A DNA stretch of 64,000 nt from Bacteroidota bacterium (GCA_023422835.1 JAFAGI010000012.1:310001-374000); one strand, 5' to 3'; numbered from the stretch's first letter, positions 1 to 10,273 are shown. Notes: generated from the letters alone by a model not told the origin. Numbers and translations are program-made.

Positions 1-591
1 ATCTACAATTGATTTTGCATAGTCCTTACCCAATGAAGCAGCAGAAGAAGGATCACTGGTTTCTGAATGCGCAGAGTAAATCATTTGTTTACTTCTCTTA
101 AGATCGTACAGGTTGGTCTCAAAAGTATAAGATGAATAATTTCTCAAATATCCTGTAGGACCCCATGCAAAAGGATACCAGTAAGAATAATATCCCCACC
201 AGGAATACGGGCCGCCCCAGTAGTTGTTTACATACTGTTGCTTTTTATTCTTGTCAATCATGGTGATTGTGATAACGCCGTCAATACCGTTTTGATTCAT
301 CTGGCTCAGTGCCTGCTCTTCATCCATTTTATCAAATGCGCGCGGGCCGTAAGTGTCTGTAGATGTCACGGCATTGAAACCCCTGTTTCTTAATTCCTGT
401 ACCAAGTGGTTCTCCATGCTCACATTTGAAGAACGGTTTTTGTTGCTCAATAAACCCATCACGAGAATCTTGTTGAGGCTAGTCCTGCTCAGATTGGCAT
501 CTTTAGAAACCCAACTGGTTGTAACGCGTGAAGTGGAGCAACCTGCAAGTAACAACAATGCAGGTATGGAAAGTAATAATATTTTTTTCAT
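1..591 (-). CDS. Lipoprotein, C-terminus outside window
   Basis: The frame starts with ATG at 591 and stays open for 197 codons to the window edge, so the C-terminus is missing. The N-terminus is a lipoprotein signal: Lys-Lys, a leucine-rich core, and a LLAGC lipobox with the lipidated Cys at residue 18. A region with alternating helices and strands follows. Residues about 121-140 are very rich in Trp, Tyr and Gly. The overall look is of small Bacteroidota envelope lipoproteins of the DUF4136-like kind, but I cannot confirm the family. The product is probably anchored in the outer or inner membrane, facing the periplasm. Function unknown. Confidence 0.75.
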   Translation of the reverse strand, partial: MKKILLLSIPALLLLAGCSTSRVTTSWVSKDANLSRTSLNKILVMGLLSNKNRSSNVSMENHLVQELRNRGFNAVTSTDTYGPRAFDKMDEEQALSQMNQNGIDGVITITMIDKNKKQQYVNNYWGGPYSWWGYYSYWYPFAWGPTGYLRNYSSYTFETNLYDLKRSKQMIYSAHSETSDPSSAASLGKDYAKSIVD

Positions 592-677
592 TTGCATATT
601 TTTTTATCGCCGTTTGCGGCATGGTTTAATTTATAGTGTTGTGATTTAAAATTACTACAAATTAGACAATAATTTTC

Positions 678-1274
678 TTAAAAGTTTAAACTTTTTGAAC
701 TTATTATTGCATGGTGAATTTCTAAAACCTGAGGTATCACGAGCCTGCTTTCATCGTTAAAAATCACGTAGTCGCAAAGCCGCATTTTTATTTCTTCATC
801 TATTTGCCTTTCCATACGGCTAAGCACCTCCTGCCTGCTGCTTTTGCTGCGGTTCATTGCGCGCTGAATCCTTAATGCCTTGGGGGCATATACACCTATC
901 ACAATGTCAAGGCCGCCGGCGGTACCTGCTTCAAAAAGTATGGCTGCTTCCTTGATAATATAAGGCGCCTTTTGCCGGCTTACCCACGTATCAAATGCGC
1001 GCATAGCGGCAGGATGCACAATACTGTTGAGCAGTGTTAATTGCTCCTTGTCGCCAAAAACTTTTTCTGCAAGCATTTTTCTCTGCAGCATGCCGTTATT
1101 GCCGTACACGTTACCGAAATTTTTTATTACCTGCCGCTTCAAAACGTCGTCTTCATTCAATAAATCTTTAGAATGGCTATCGGCATCAAAAACAGGAATA
1201 CCAAGGGTTTCAAAGATCTTTGACACCAGTGACTTGCCGCTGCCTATACCACCTGTTATACCTGCCTTTATCAT
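678..1274 (-). CDS. coaE: Dephospho-CoA kinase
   Basis: Catalyses the last step of coenzyme A synthesis, ATP-dependent phosphorylation of the ribose 3'-OH of dephospho-CoA, in the cytosol. The P-loop GGIGSGKS lies at residues 8-15. It is followed by the FDADSHS segment typical of CoaE, with its substrate-binding Asp, and the lid-region motif YIIKEAAILFEAG. I chose ATG at 1274 (198 aa). A TTG four codons upstream is also in frame but would put four residues before the usual MIKAGITG start, and a GGAA lies just upstream of the ATG. The length is normal for the family. The gene is separated from the upstream gene by a hairpin at 1362-1395. Confidence 0.95.
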   Translation of the reverse strand: MIKAGITGGIGSGKSLVSKIFETLGIPVFDADSHSKDLLNEDDVLKRQVIKNFGNVYGNNGMLQRKMLAEKVFGDKEQLTLLNSIVHPAAMRAFDTWVSRQKAPYIIKEAAILFEAGTAGGLDIVIGVYAPKALRIQRAMNRSKSSRQEVLSRMERQIDEEIKMRLCDYVIFNDESRLVIPQVLEIHHAIISSKSLNF

Positions 1275-1361
1275 AATTAATTCCAAATTAATCAGTAAAT
1301 TTAAAATACAAATACCTCCTGCTGCGTTTCTTTGACAACAGGCTCAACAAAGCCATTACGT

Positions 1362-1395
1362 AAAAAAAGTGTGATACACAATATACCACACTTTT
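1362..1395 (-). terminator. Rho-independent terminator after the 451-aa gene
   Basis: On the minus strand AAAAGTGTG and its complement CACACTTTT close a hairpin that extends inward through G.T pairs to about ten base pairs. A run of seven T follows. It lies 18 bp after the stop of the gene ending at 1413 and before coaE. Confidence 0.75.
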
Positions 1396-1412
1396 CTTAC
1401 TTGTATAAAAAA

Positions 1413-2768
1413 TTATTTAGAAAGGCTGTCGAACAGTTTATTGTACTTTTGGAATTCAGCTTCGTACTTGTCAACCAGTTGTGGCTGCACGCCCCTTGCT
1501 TTGGAAGCTTTCCACTCAAACAGGTTTGTCATGTTGCGGTAAGCATTTCTCAGGTAGCTTGTTTCCCTCCTGTCTCTGTCAGTCTTGCCTTCCAGTACGG
1601 GAATAGCTTTCTGGTACCACTCTATGCTTTGTTCTACAATCGCATGTTGCTGCTTAAGGATTTCATCACGTTTTGCTTTTAAGGCAGCTCCCTGTCCTGT
1701 ATTAGCGCGGAACTCATCTTCCAGGTGCTGGTATATCTGGTAGTTTACGATAGCTGCATTCAGCCCGTATAACGGGTCTTTTGTTTTTTTAAACAGCTTG
1801 CCGTAAGCTTTTGCGCCTGCGGATTTTAATGCGATCATCTGATCAATGGCTGCGCTGTCAGAGCCTTTTCCTGAAAGGGCTTCTGCGAAGTTCAGATAGC
1901 CATTTTCATCCAGTGTACCAGCAGCGTCTGCTTCATTGAATTTGGCGAGCAGGTCTGTTAGGGCAGCGCCGGCAGACATATTATCCATTTCCAATTTTGA
2001 CCACAATGCGGCATAATCCGGGAATGTTTTTTTAGCTAAAGGAAGCCATTTTTCAACAGATGCTTTATCCTTGTTTTTGATAGCTCTTTCCAGCATGAAC
2101 TGGTAGGCTGGAGCCATTTCAGGAGTTATAATATTGCGATTTAATAATTTTGTATAATAGTAAGCTGCAGAATCTGCCAATGCCGGATTGTTCACAGAAG
2201 CATTCTGCGCTGCAAAACCTGCATACAATACCGTGGCAGTATCTACAGCATTCCTGTCCGGGTTTTGAGAGAAACCGTTGCGAAGCAGGAACTCAGAAAT
2301 CTCTTCAGCTGTTCTGAAATGTTTTAATGCGCCTGTATAGTTCTGGCTGTTGAATTCCCTTAATGCCAGGTTAAAAGAACGCACGTAAATATTGCTGACA
2401 CCATCCAGGCCGATCCTGTTGTGGTCGTTTAATAGTTTGTTGAATTTAGCTGTATCTGCACCGAACTGGTTCTGGTAATTTTTGAAAATACCATAAGCTA
2501 CGTCTCCCGCGTTGGGGTATTTGGCATGTAGAGTGGAGTCGAGATACAATCTTCCGTAAGTCAATAACCTGGCCATATCCAGTGCCTGGTTGCTGGCATT
2601 GGCAGGATCTGCGGCAAATTTGTCTACTGCAGTTTTTCCATCTTCTAGTTTATTCTGTGGTGAGAGTACCAACAATTGCAACTTATTCATTTCGTTGTCG
2701 TTGAATTTTTGTGCAAAAACACCTATACCACTTGCTAACAAGGTGATGGTAAATAGTACTTTTTTCAT
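1413..2768 (-). CDS. Exported helical-repeat (TPR-like) protein, 451 aa
   Basis: It begins with a clear Sec signal peptide (MKKVLFTITLLASGIGVFAQ, cleavage after AQ at about residue 20). The rest is almost wholly helical, with Ala/Leu/Tyr patterns such as FRTAEEIS and YYTKLLNRN that resemble tetratricopeptide repeats, though I cannot delimit the individual repeats. It is probably a periplasmic scaffold. No catalytic motif is visible. A triplicated leader lies upstream at 2766-2950, and a terminator follows the stop. It is monocistronic. I do not recognise a named family. Confidence 0.8.
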   Translation of the reverse strand: MKKVLFTITLLASGIGVFAQKFNDNEMNKLQLLVLSPQNKLEDGKTAVDKFAADPANASNQALDMARLLTYGRLYLDSTLHAKYPNAGDVAYGIFKNYQNQFGADTAKFNKLLNDHNRIGLDGVSNIYVRSFNLALREFNSQNYTGALKHFRTAEEISEFLLRNGFSQNPDRNAVDTATVLYAGFAAQNASVNNPALADSAAYYYTKLLNRNIITPEMAPAYQFMLERAIKNKDKASVEKWLPLAKKTFPDYAALWSKLEMDNMSAGAALTDLLAKFNEADAAGTLDENGYLNFAEALSGKGSDSAAIDQMIALKSAGAKAYGKLFKKTKDPLYGLNAAIVNYQIYQHLEDEFRANTGQGAALKAKRDEILKQQHAIVEQSIEWYQKAIPVLEGKTDRDRRETSYLRNAYRNMTNLFEWKASKARGVQPQLVDKYEAEFQKYNKLFDSLSK

Positions 2769-2950
2769 GTGTATTTATTTTATTTTTCTTAATGGTCGCA
2801 TGGAATAGCCTTTATTCATTCGCGGTTGGTATGCAACCTTGCTTATAGCCATTTCATGTGTGTATTTTTTATTTTTCTTAATGGTCACATGGAATAGTCA
2901 TTGTTATGGCTAATTTCATCTGTTAATTTTTTATTTTTGTTAATGGTTCC
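2766..2950 (-). repeat. Three imperfect copies of a translation-start leader
   Basis: On the minus strand the pattern ACCATTAA, one base, AAAAATAAA, a short A/T/C stretch, then ATGAA occurs three times. The ATGs fall at 2768 (the real gene), 2857 and 2919. Copies 1 and 2 also share the upstream words CTATTCCATG and GACCATTAAGAAAAATAAA. The ATG at 2857 opens only MKWL and stops. The one at 2919 opens the 13-residue MKLAITMTIPCDH, which resembles the real MKKVLFTITLL start. The likely origin is tandem duplication of the gene start followed by decay; a leader-peptide role is possible but unsupported. Confidence 0.55.
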
Positions 2951-3006
2951 CAAGCTATGGAGAAACCCCGTTAATTATTTGTAAGATTGATCTCTGAGAA
3001 TGCCTT

Positions 3007-5727
3007 TTAATCCTCCTGCATTTCTTCCTCGCCGCCCGTGTCTTCATCCATATCCTCGTCTGGTGAATCTTCGGAGCTTACATCAGCCAAGCCTTCAACT
3101 ACTTCAACAGATATCTCTTCTGTTGGCTCTATCTTGATCTCATCTTCGTTCATTGCTTCTTCCTGCTCCTCAATTTTGGAGATGGCTGCTATTTCATCGT
3201 TTTCATTCAGCTTAATCAATATTACGCCCTGCGTATTCCTGCCTGATTCTTTAATGCTGGAAACTGCTGTTCTTATAGTTATACCCGATTTACAGGTGAT
3301 GATCAAATCTTCGGTTTGTTTGACATCTAAAATTCCTACAAGTTTACCTACTTTATCGGTCACGTTAATTGTTTTTACACCCTTGCCGCCCCGGTTGGTA
3401 ACCCTGTAAATATCGTTGCCTTCTTCGTCTGTGATCTTGGTGCGCTTGCCATATCCTCTCTCACTTACCACCAGCACCGTAATCTCTTTATTTTCAAAAG
3501 GCACACATATCATCCCTACCACTGCATCGTCCTTATCGTCTACCTCAATACCGGCAACTCCGATGGCTCCCCTTCCTGTCGGACGTACTTTGGATTCATG
3601 GAACCGGATAGCTCTTCCGGATCTTACTGCAAGCATTATCTCGTTGTTGCCATCCGTGATTTTTGCATCGAGCAATTCATCGCCATCATTGATGGTAATG
3701 GCATTTACGCCGTTTGCCCTCGGGCGGCTAAAGTCTTCCAGCCTGGTCTTTTTAATAATGCCTTTCTTCGTGCAAAGCAGTATAAAATGATTTTGAAGAT
3801 ATTCCTGCCTGTTTACTTTCTTAATGTTTACAATAGCCCTGATCTTATCATCGCCCGGTATTTGTATCAGGTTCTGGATGGCACGGCCTTTAGTATTCTT
3901 TTCACCCTGCGGTATTTCGTACACTTTCAGCCAGTAGCAACGTCCTTTCTCGGTAAAGAACAACATCATGTCATGGTTGGAAGCCACAAACAGCTTATCC
4001 ACATAGTCTTCCTGGCGTGTAGCTGCGCCCTTGCCTCCTCTGCCGCCGCGTTTCTGCTGACGGTATTCCGTGGCTGATGTTCTTTTTATATACCCCAGGT
4101 TGGAGATAGTGATCACCACGTCTTCATCTTCTATTAAATCTTCAATGCTGATCTCGTCTGCAAGGTATTCAATCGAGCTTTTGCGCTCATCGCCAAAACG
4201 GTCTTTCGCTTCCTGGAGTTCATGCCTGATGACACCATAGCGTTTCTTTTCATCGGTGAGAAGGTCGTTCAGGTAGGCAATGGTTTTCATAATGTCTGCA
4301 AACTCATCCCTGATCTTATCTCTTTCCAGGCCGGTCAGCCGCTGCAAGCGCAATTCCAGAATAGCTTTTGCCTGTGCTTCATCTATGGGATGCCCTGCTT
4401 CCTCCGGTCCCAGCAGCTGGATAATATGATCTGTTTTTAAGGTAAGGTTTGCAATGATGAGGTTTTCTTTGGCAATTTCCGGGTTAGGTGAATTCCTGAT
4501 GATAGAAATTACCTGGTCCAGATTATCAAGCGCAATTAAAAAACCTCTCAGCAAATGTGCTCTTTCACGGGCTTTTCTCAGTTCGAATTGCGAACGGCGT
4601 ATGATCACCTCCATCCGGAATGCTATAAACTCAGAGATCAGGTCTTTGAGATTCAGTGTCTTTGGCCTTCCGCGTACAATGGCTACGTTGTTGATGCCAA
4701 AGCTTGTCTGCAATTCGGAATACTTGTATAGTTGGTTGATGATAACGTTGGCAACAGCGTCGCGCTTCAATTCCACCACAATACGGATACCGCCGCGCTT
4801 ACTTGTTTCATTGTTGACATACGCAATGCCTTCAATAACTTTATTGGTAGCCAGCTGGCCTATCTTATCGGTAAGTGCATCCAAGCTCACCTGGTAGGGC
4901 ACTTCTGTAATCACAATTTTCTCCCTGCCACTTTCTTTGGTTTCCACATGGCATTTGCCGCGTACTACTACCCTGCCTTTGCCAGTCTTCATCGCCTGCA
5001 CTACGCCTTCCATACCGTAAATAATACCGCCGGTGGGGAAATCCGGGGCTTTTACGTGCTTCATCAGCTCATCTACCTCAATATCGTTACCCTCTGAAAC
5101 AGCGTCTATAAAAGCAATACATCCATCAATAGATTCTGACAGGTTGTGCGGCATCATGTTGGTGGCCATACCCACAGCAATACCGCTGGAACCATTTACC
5201 AACAATTGCGGTACCCTGGAAGGCAGCACGGTAGGCTCCTGTAGGGAATCGTCAAAGTTAAGTTGAAAATCTACAGTATCTTTCTCAATATCATTCAGGA
5301 TAAACTCAGATAACTTCTGAAGGCGCACCTCTGTATAACGCATTGCCGCCGGGGGATCTCCATCCTGTGTGCCAAAGTTACCCTGTCCGTCTGCCAGCGG
5401 ATAGCGCATCGTAAAGTCCTGCGCCATTCTTACCAGCGTATCGTAAATAGAAGAGTCGCCATGGGGATGATATTTACCCATAACCTCGCCCACAATACGG
5501 GCAGACTTCTTATAAGGTTTATTGCTGTTGTTTCCAAGTTCGTGCATACCGAACAATACACGACGGTGTACCGGCTTAAAGCCATCTCTCACATCCGGTA
5601 ATGCCCTCCCTACAATTACGCTCATTGAATAATCAATGTATGCGCTTTTCATCTCTTCTTCAATATTTACCGGAATTATCCTGTCGAAATCCTCGGTCTG
5701 TTCCGGTAATTTATTTTCTTCTGACAT
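3007..5727 (-). CDS. gyrA: DNA gyrase subunit A
   Basis: This is the breakage-reunion subunit of DNA gyrase. With GyrB it introduces negative supercoils. The 906-aa protein has the winged-helix core with active-site Tyr131 (AAMRYTEVR), the coiled-coil arm and a C-terminal beta-pinwheel. The GyrA box [10 protein letters not shown] is near residue 558. The quinolone-determining region [12 protein letters not shown] carries Ser92 and Asp96, equivalent to the susceptible Ser83 and Asp87 of E. coli. The last about 50 residues are strongly acidic, as in many gyrases. Start ATG 5727 lies 45 nt below a predicted transcription start. The gene stands alone. Confidence 0.97.
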   Translation of the reverse strand: MSEENKLPEQTEDFDRIIPVNIEEEMKSAYIDYSMSVIVGRALPDVRDGFKPVHRRVLFGMHELGNNSNKPYKKSARIVGEVMGKYHPHGDSSIYDTLVRMAQDFTMRYPLADGQGNFGTQDGDPPAAMRYTEVRLQKLSEFILNDIEKDTVDFQLNFDDSLQEPTVLPSRVPQLLVNGSSGIAVGMATNMMPHNLSESIDGCIAFIDAVSEGNDIEVDELMKHVKAPDFPTGGIIYGMEGVVQAMKTGKGRVVVRGKCHVETKESGREKIVITEVPYQVSLDALTDKIGQLATNKVIEGIAYVNNETSKRGGIRIVVELKRDAVANVIINQLYKYSELQTSFGINNVAIVRGRPKTLNLKDLISEFIAFRMEVIIRRSQFELRKARERAHLLRGFLIALDNLDQVISIIRNSPNPEIAKENLIIANLTLKTDHIIQLLGPEEAGHPIDEAQAKAILELRLQRLTGLERDKIRDEFADIMKTIAYLNDLLTDEKKRYGVIRHELQEAKDRFGDERKSSIEYLADEISIEDLIEDEDVVITISNLGYIKRTSATEYRQQKRGGRGGKGAATRQEDYVDKLFVASNHDMMLFFTEKGRCYWLKVYEIPQGEKNTKGRAIQNLIQIPGDDKIRAIVNIKKVNRQEYLQNHFILLCTKKGIIKKTRLEDFSRPRANGVNAITINDGDELLDAKITDGNNEIMLAVRSGRAIRFHESKVRPTGRGAIGVAGIEVDDKDDAVVGMICVPFENKEITVLVVSERGYGKRTKITDEEGNDIYRVTNRGGKGVKTINVTDKVGKLVGILDVKQTEDLIITCKSGITIRTAVSSIKESGRNTQGVILIKLNENDEIAAISKIEEQEEAMNEDEIKIEPTEEISVEVVEGLADVSSEDSPDEDMDEDTGGEEEMQED

Positions 5728-5778
5728 ACTAATTTTTAATCGTTCTTTCTATAAGCTTACGAAGCTATTTTTAATCCT

Positions 5779-5809
5779 CAAAAATAAAGAAAAAAGATGA
5801 TAAACTCAA
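5779..5809 (-). promoter_or_regulatory. Bacteroidota-type promoter for gyrA
   Basis: Read on the minus strand: TTG at 5809-5807, a 20-nt spacer, then TATTTTTG at 5786-5779. This matches the -33 TTG and -7 TAnnTTTG elements of Bacteroidota sigma factors. It would give a leader of about 45 nt ending in the A-rich ATTAAAAATTAGT just before the gyrA ATG. Confidence 0.6.
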
Positions 5810-6069
5810 CAAAAATCAGCGTACAAAAACGTGCAGATTACGTGTTTAAACATGGTATAATTTCCTATTCATTTGTATATAAACTGTTTACCCGGGCACA
5901 GTTCAGGCTACAGACAGGATAAATGGCCGATCTTTATAAATTCGGTTTACTGGCAAGCAGAACAATTGGAATTTTAACCATTTTTAAAAGTTTAATTCCA
6001 AAATTCTTCGGCATATTTGTTGTATATTGTAATCCATATATTCTAACACAGAAAACAACCTGAGTAAGC
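5810..6069. other. Divergent intergenic region without a visible gene
   Basis: This is the rest of the 342-bp gap between gyrA and the GYF_2 gene. I see no reading frame of interest, no repeat and no structured RNA. No good -7 box precedes the GYF_2 gene. Confidence 0.5.
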
Positions 6070-7344
6070 GTGCTTTATAAACTTTTAAGAGATAATGTAG
6101 AAACCGGTCCATATACCAAAAGTGAGCTGATGGACATGAATCTGCATTCTTCAGACTTTATTCGCCCTGACGTTGAGGGAAGCAACTGGATACTTGCCAA
6201 TAAGTTTGCTGAGCTTAAAGATAAGATTGTAGAGAATGCACCTAAACCTAAATACAAGATCACAGCTGACGGCAAGTTGGTAGAGATCAGCAATACCACT
6301 AACCCGCACAATGCAGCTGCATCAGAAAACACAGCACAACCTGCTACAGATAACGCACCTTTTAAAAGAACGCCCTCACCGCTTCCTAAAAAAAAGAGCG
6401 AAGCTGAAGAAAACAAGGATAAGTCATTTGACTACCAGGCTAAGGATACAACAGGCAATCATACTAAGACAAGCAACACTGCCTTCTCCGGAAGTAAAAC
6501 GGAACCCATAAAACCCAAACAGAAAAAAGAGAAACCGGCTAAAAGGTCAGGCAGCGTTTTAAAAGAGTTTATCATTCCGCTGGCTATCTTGGGCGGCCTG
6601 TTTGCAGGATGGAGCTATTACAACTCAAGGACCGGCAACGGCAGTAAAGAAACAAGAGAGACGATTAACGATATGGTTTCTGATTTTAAACAAGACAGCA
6701 TTAAATCAGTAAATCCGAACGATCTGGCAACCGCAACAACACCTGTTACAGAAGTGGCTGTACCGAATTTTGACAGCATAAAGGTTGCTGTAGTTCCTCC
6801 CAAAAAAAATACGGACTCCATAGCTTTAGCAAAAAAACTGGCGGCAGCCAGGGATTCTGCCACGGCAGCCAGAAAAGCTGCTGAAGCAAAACAACCGAAA
6901 CCTGAAGAGAAGATCGCCGCAACTGAAACCAAGCCCAAGGAAAACACCAAGCCTGCACCTGCTCCCAAAACAGTAACAAAGGAAGAAACTCCGAAAGCTG
7001 CCACACCTGCCAAAGAAACTCCGAAAGCTGCTGAAACAGCCAAAAAAGGCGGCTCTGTACGAGACTACGTAAGGCTGGACCTGAATAAGCCGTCGACAGA
7101 AGGCTTTGTGAATGCAAAGATCAGGGTAAACAATATCAGTAAAACAAACCTGAATGTTGCGGTAGTACGCGTGCGCTACCTTGACGAGAAAAGCAATGTA
7201 ATAAAGAATGAAACATTACAGGTAGAAAACATCCCTGCAGGCAGAAGCGTGATCGTAGGCATACCAGACAACAAATCCGCAGCCAAAATCTCCTACGGCG
7301 TTACTATGCTCAGCGGCGACGACGTTTATATCATGAGGAAATAA
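6070..7344 (+). CDS. GYF_2 (DUF4339) domain membrane protein, 424 aa
   Basis: Residues about 2-50 form a GYF_2 domain: YKLLRDNVETGPYTKSEL followed by an aromatic and acidic stretch ending WILANKFAEL. GYF-like domains usually bind proline-rich partners or act as sensors. A charged linker follows, then a single transmembrane segment at about 167-186 (LAILGGLFAGWSYY). Next comes a long Lys/Ala/Pro/Glu-rich, probably extended region, and a C-terminal beta-rich domain of about 80 residues (VRDYVRLDLNKPSTEGF onward). The predicted topology is GYF inside and C-terminus in the periplasm. The start is GTG at 6070, because a stop lies three codons upstream and no ATG fits. Function unknown. Confidence 0.8.
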   Translation: MLYKLLRDNVETGPYTKSELMDMNLHSSDFIRPDVEGSNWILANKFAELKDKIVENAPKPKYKITADGKLVEISNTTNPHNAAASENTAQPATDNAPFKRTPSPLPKKKSEAEENKDKSFDYQAKDTTGNHTKTSNTAFSGSKTEPIKPKQKKEKPAKRSGSVLKEFIIPLAILGGLFAGWSYYNSRTGNGSKETRETINDMVSDFKQDSIKSVNPNDLATATTPVTEVAVPNFDSIKVAVVPPKKNTDSIALAKKLAAARDSATAARKAAEAKQPKPEEKIAATETKPKENTKPAPAPKTVTKEETPKAATPAKETPKAAETAKKGGSVRDYVRLDLNKPSTEGFVNAKIRVNNISKTNLNVAVVRVRYLDEKSNVIKNETLQVENIPAGRSVIVGIPDNKSAAKISYGVTMLSGDDVYIMRK

Positions 7345-7408
7345 GAGAGTTGGAGAATGGACAAATTGATATTCAAATTACCACTCCAATCACAAATCAC
7401 CATTCACA

Positions 7409-9937
7409 TTATGGCTTAGGCACAGGTTCACTGTTGCCTTGCTGCTGCTGGTCATTGTTTTCACGATTGCGCTTGCCTCCAAACACACGGTTAAAAATAT
7501 TCTGTCTCGGCTTTTGTTCCGCCTGACCCTGGTTTTGTGCCTGGCCTGATGATGATGGGTCGGTTTTCTTTTCTACTTTGGCGCCGCCCACTGCAGGCTG
7601 GTTGCTGGTACCACGGTCCATTGTATCGCTTTCTCCGCCTATTTCAGGTATCGAAGGAACGGCCTCACGAAGGAAAGGATCTTCAAAGCCTTCAATCTGG
7701 ATCACAGAATCCGGCACAGGATCAAATACCCAGTCATAGAAGATTGACCTGTTATCGCTGTAGTATTCATTAAATGTAAGCGTATCTGTAATGCCTGTTT
7801 GCTTATCTTTAGTTGCTTTTTCATAGAAATATGCCCAGACAGGCATCGCCAGCCTTGAACCCTGGCCGGAAGTATTGCTTGATATTCTTATAAACCTGTC
7901 GTCGCAGCCCGTCCATACACCTGCAATAAGTTGAGGCGAGTAGCCAATATACCAGGCATCACTGTTGTCGTTGGTAGTACCTGTTTTTCCCGCGAGTTCG
8001 CCCTTTACCCCATAGCCCCAGATACCTCTAGCCGTACCTGAATTTACCACCTGCTGCATCATGGTAACGGTTTGTGTAGCTGCCATATCACTCACTACCT
8101 CTGTACGTTTAGGTGTGTTTTGAAACAATACGGTGCCGTTGGAAGATTCAATCCTGGTCACCAGCATGGGTGCTACATTAAAACCTCTTCCCGGGAATAT
8201 GCTGTACGCCTGCATCATTTCATACAAAGAAATCTCTGCCGCTCCCAAAGCAATAGACGGGTATGGCTCCAGCTTTGATTTAATGCCGCAAAGCTTCAGG
8301 AAGTTTACAAACATTTTCGCTCCCTCATTTCTTTCAGGGTTCAACTGTTTCATGATGTAAGCCGTGGCACAGTTTCTGGACCATGCCAGTGCACTGGTCA
8401 TACTCACTGTCCTGCCGGTACAGGTACTGCCTGTTGCAGGCACGGCGCCAAAGCCTTTAAAATATTGCTGCACATCCTGCACGCTGGTAGAAGGTGTAAA
8501 GCCTCCCTGGTCAATAGCCAGGCAATATAACAATGGCTTGATGGTAGAGCCCACCTGCCTTTTGGTTTTTACATTCACGTGGTCGAAGCCATAAGTTTTA
8601 AAATCAATACCGCCTACCCATGCTTTTACCGCTCCGCTGAGAGGTTCCATAGCCATGAAGCCTACCTGCAACATCTGCCGGTGGTATTTGATGGAGTCAA
8701 GCGGCGTCATTTCCACTCTTTCGCTCCTGTCTTTATTCCAGGCAAAAACGGTCATGGGTACTTTTACGGTAAAAGTTTTGGCATTATCTGCATCGCTCAT
8801 GCCCCGGTCTTTGTTATTGCGCCAGCGTTCACTACGCTTCATCCAGTGGTCCAGTGTTCTTTTGCCTACGGATGTTTTCCATACGGAGCCGCTTTTGATA
8901 TTTTGCTGGCTGTTGAGTATCTTCTGTGCATAACTTAAATGTTTACTCACCGCCTCTTCTGCATACAACTGTAGCTTAGGGTTGATGGTAGTATAGATCT
9001 TAAGCCCGTCTTTGTACACGTCATAGTTGGTGCCGTCTCCTTTCTTATGGGTGGCACACCATTCATTTACTTCATTCAATAGCACTACCCTGAAGTAAGG
9101 AGCGATACCTGTAGCATCCGTTATTTTTTTATAACGGCTCATGTCTATGGGTTTAGATTTAAACTTATCGGCTTCCGCTTCGGTGATGTATTTATTGCGT
9201 GCCATCTGGTTGATCACCGTGTTTCTCCTGCGTAAAGAATTTTCAGGGTTCTTTCTAGGGTTGTAGTAAGTTGAGGCTTTGAGCATACCGATAAGTACCG
9301 CTGATTCGTCTATAGATAGCCTGTCGGGATTTTTCTGATAAAAAGTACGGGCTGCGTTCCTGATGCCGTATACATTATCACCAAAAGGTACTGTATTTAA
9401 GTAAAGTGTAATGATCTCTTCCTTAGTAAAATTCCTTTCCAATTTTATGGCAATGATGGCTTCTTTTATTTTCTGAATAAGCCTGGTAATTGTTTTTGTG
9501 CTATAATCGGTGAAGAGGTTCTTGGCTGTCTGCATAGTGATAGTACTACCACCCCCATCTCTTCCGAGCGAGAACAAAGCTCTCGCCAGCGAACGCATGT
9601 CTATGCCGCTGTGATCGAAGAAACGCTCATCTTCTGTTGCTATAAGAGATTGAATCACATATGGGCTGATCTCCTTGAAATCTACATTCACCCTATCCTG
9701 CCGGTAAAATTTCCCCATCAGTGTACCGTCGTCTGCCAGTACTTGGCTGGCCTCTGATGCTTTTGGATTCTGCAATTCTTCAATGGATGGCATGCTGCCG
9801 AATGCGCCGAAATTTGCCAAAAGCAGTAACAGTATTACCGAGATAATACCTATAAAGAAAAGTTTCCACAACCACGATACGGCTTTGTTCGAACTGGTGG
9901 AGTTCTCCCTCGATTCATGCTTCATCTCTTTTGCCAA
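7409..9937 (-). CDS. Class A penicillin-binding protein (PBP1A-like)
   Basis: This bifunctional peptidoglycan polymerase is anchored by one transmembrane helix (about 24-47) and acts in the periplasm. The glycosyltransferase-51 domain carries EDERFFDHSGID with the catalytic Glu and GGSTITMQTAKNL. The transpeptidase domain carries the SxxK nucleophile motif GSTIKP, the SRN triad in WSRNCATAY, and KTG in AGKTGTTND. All three catalytic motifs are intact. The last about 70 residues are Gln/Asn/Pro-rich and likely disordered. The 842-aa length is normal for PBP1A. It is monocistronic; candidate -7 boxes (CAAAnnTA read on the plus strand) lie at 9963, 9975 and 10001. Confidence 0.95.
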   Translation of the reverse strand: MAKEMKHESRENSTSSNKAVSWLWKLFFIGIISVILLLLLANFGAFGSMPSIEELQNPKASEASQVLADDGTLMGKFYRQDRVNVDFKEISPYVIQSLIATEDERFFDHSGIDMRSLARALFSLGRDGGGSTITMQTAKNLFTDYSTKTITRLIQKIKEAIIAIKLERNFTKEEIITLYLNTVPFGDNVYGIRNAARTFYQKNPDRLSIDESAVLIGMLKASTYYNPRKNPENSLRRRNTVINQMARNKYITEAEADKFKSKPIDMSRYKKITDATGIAPYFRVVLLNEVNEWCATHKKGDGTNYDVYKDGLKIYTTINPKLQLYAEEAVSKHLSYAQKILNSQQNIKSGSVWKTSVGKRTLDHWMKRSERWRNNKDRGMSDADNAKTFTVKVPMTVFAWNKDRSERVEMTPLDSIKYHRQMLQVGFMAMEPLSGAVKAWVGGIDFKTYGFDHVNVKTKRQVGSTIKPLLYCLAIDQGGFTPSTSVQDVQQYFKGFGAVPATGSTCTGRTVSMTSALAWSRNCATAYIMKQLNPERNEGAKMFVNFLKLCGIKSKLEPYPSIALGAAEISLYEMMQAYSIFPGRGFNVAPMLVTRIESSNGTVLFQNTPKRTEVVSDMAATQTVTMMQQVVNSGTARGIWGYGVKGELAGKTGTTNDNSDAWYIGYSPQLIAGVWTGCDDRFIRISSNTSGQGSRLAMPVWAYFYEKATKDKQTGITDTLTFNEYYSDNRSIFYDWVFDPVPDSVIQIEGFEDPFLREAVPSIPEIGGESDTMDRGTSNQPAVGGAKVEKKTDPSSSGQAQNQGQAEQKPRQNIFNRVFGGKRNRENNDQQQQGNSEPVPKP

Positions 9938-10114
9938 AGAATTTATTTTATGTGTAAAAATACAAACCTAACCGCAAAAATATCAATAAAATACCAGCCG
10001 CAAAGATAGAACTTAGTTTTTAAGAAAACATTGTTGCCCTATTACAGGGCTTTAATTATAAATTGTTGACATACATGTGCGATCGTACTATTTTACGAGA
10101 AAATACACGCAAAA

Positions 10115-10145
10115 ATTTGCCGGAACAAAATTAATCTTATATTTG
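10115..10145 (+). promoter_or_regulatory. Promoter for tRNA-Leu
   Basis: TTTG at 10115-10118 is followed 19 nt later by TATATTTG at 10138-10145. Both elements match the Bacteroidota -33/-7 consensus. The mature tRNA starts 37 nt downstream. Confidence 0.6.
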
Positions 10146-10181
10146 CAGCCCGAATTGCCGTTCGGACAGGTTCTTTACCAG

Positions 10182-10263
10182 GCGGATGTGGCGAAATTGG
10201 TAGACGCACTAGACTTAGGATCTAGCGCCGCGAGGCGTGCGGGTTCGACTCCCTCCATCCGCA
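10182..10263 (+). tRNA. tRNA-Leu (anticodon UAG)
   Basis: Acceptor arms GCGGATG and CATCCGC pair fully, and the discriminator is A. The D-arm contains GGCGAAATTGGTAGAC. The anticodon stem CTAGA/TCTAG closes the loop CTTAGGA, giving anticodon TAG. The long variable arm CGCC-GCGA-GGCG is the class II feature expected for leucine. The T-loop is TTCGACT. The T-stem GCGGG/CCCTC has one C-T mismatch at its second pair, which is unusual but tolerable. CCA is not encoded. Confidence 0.95.
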
Positions 10264-10273
10264 CTTACACAAA

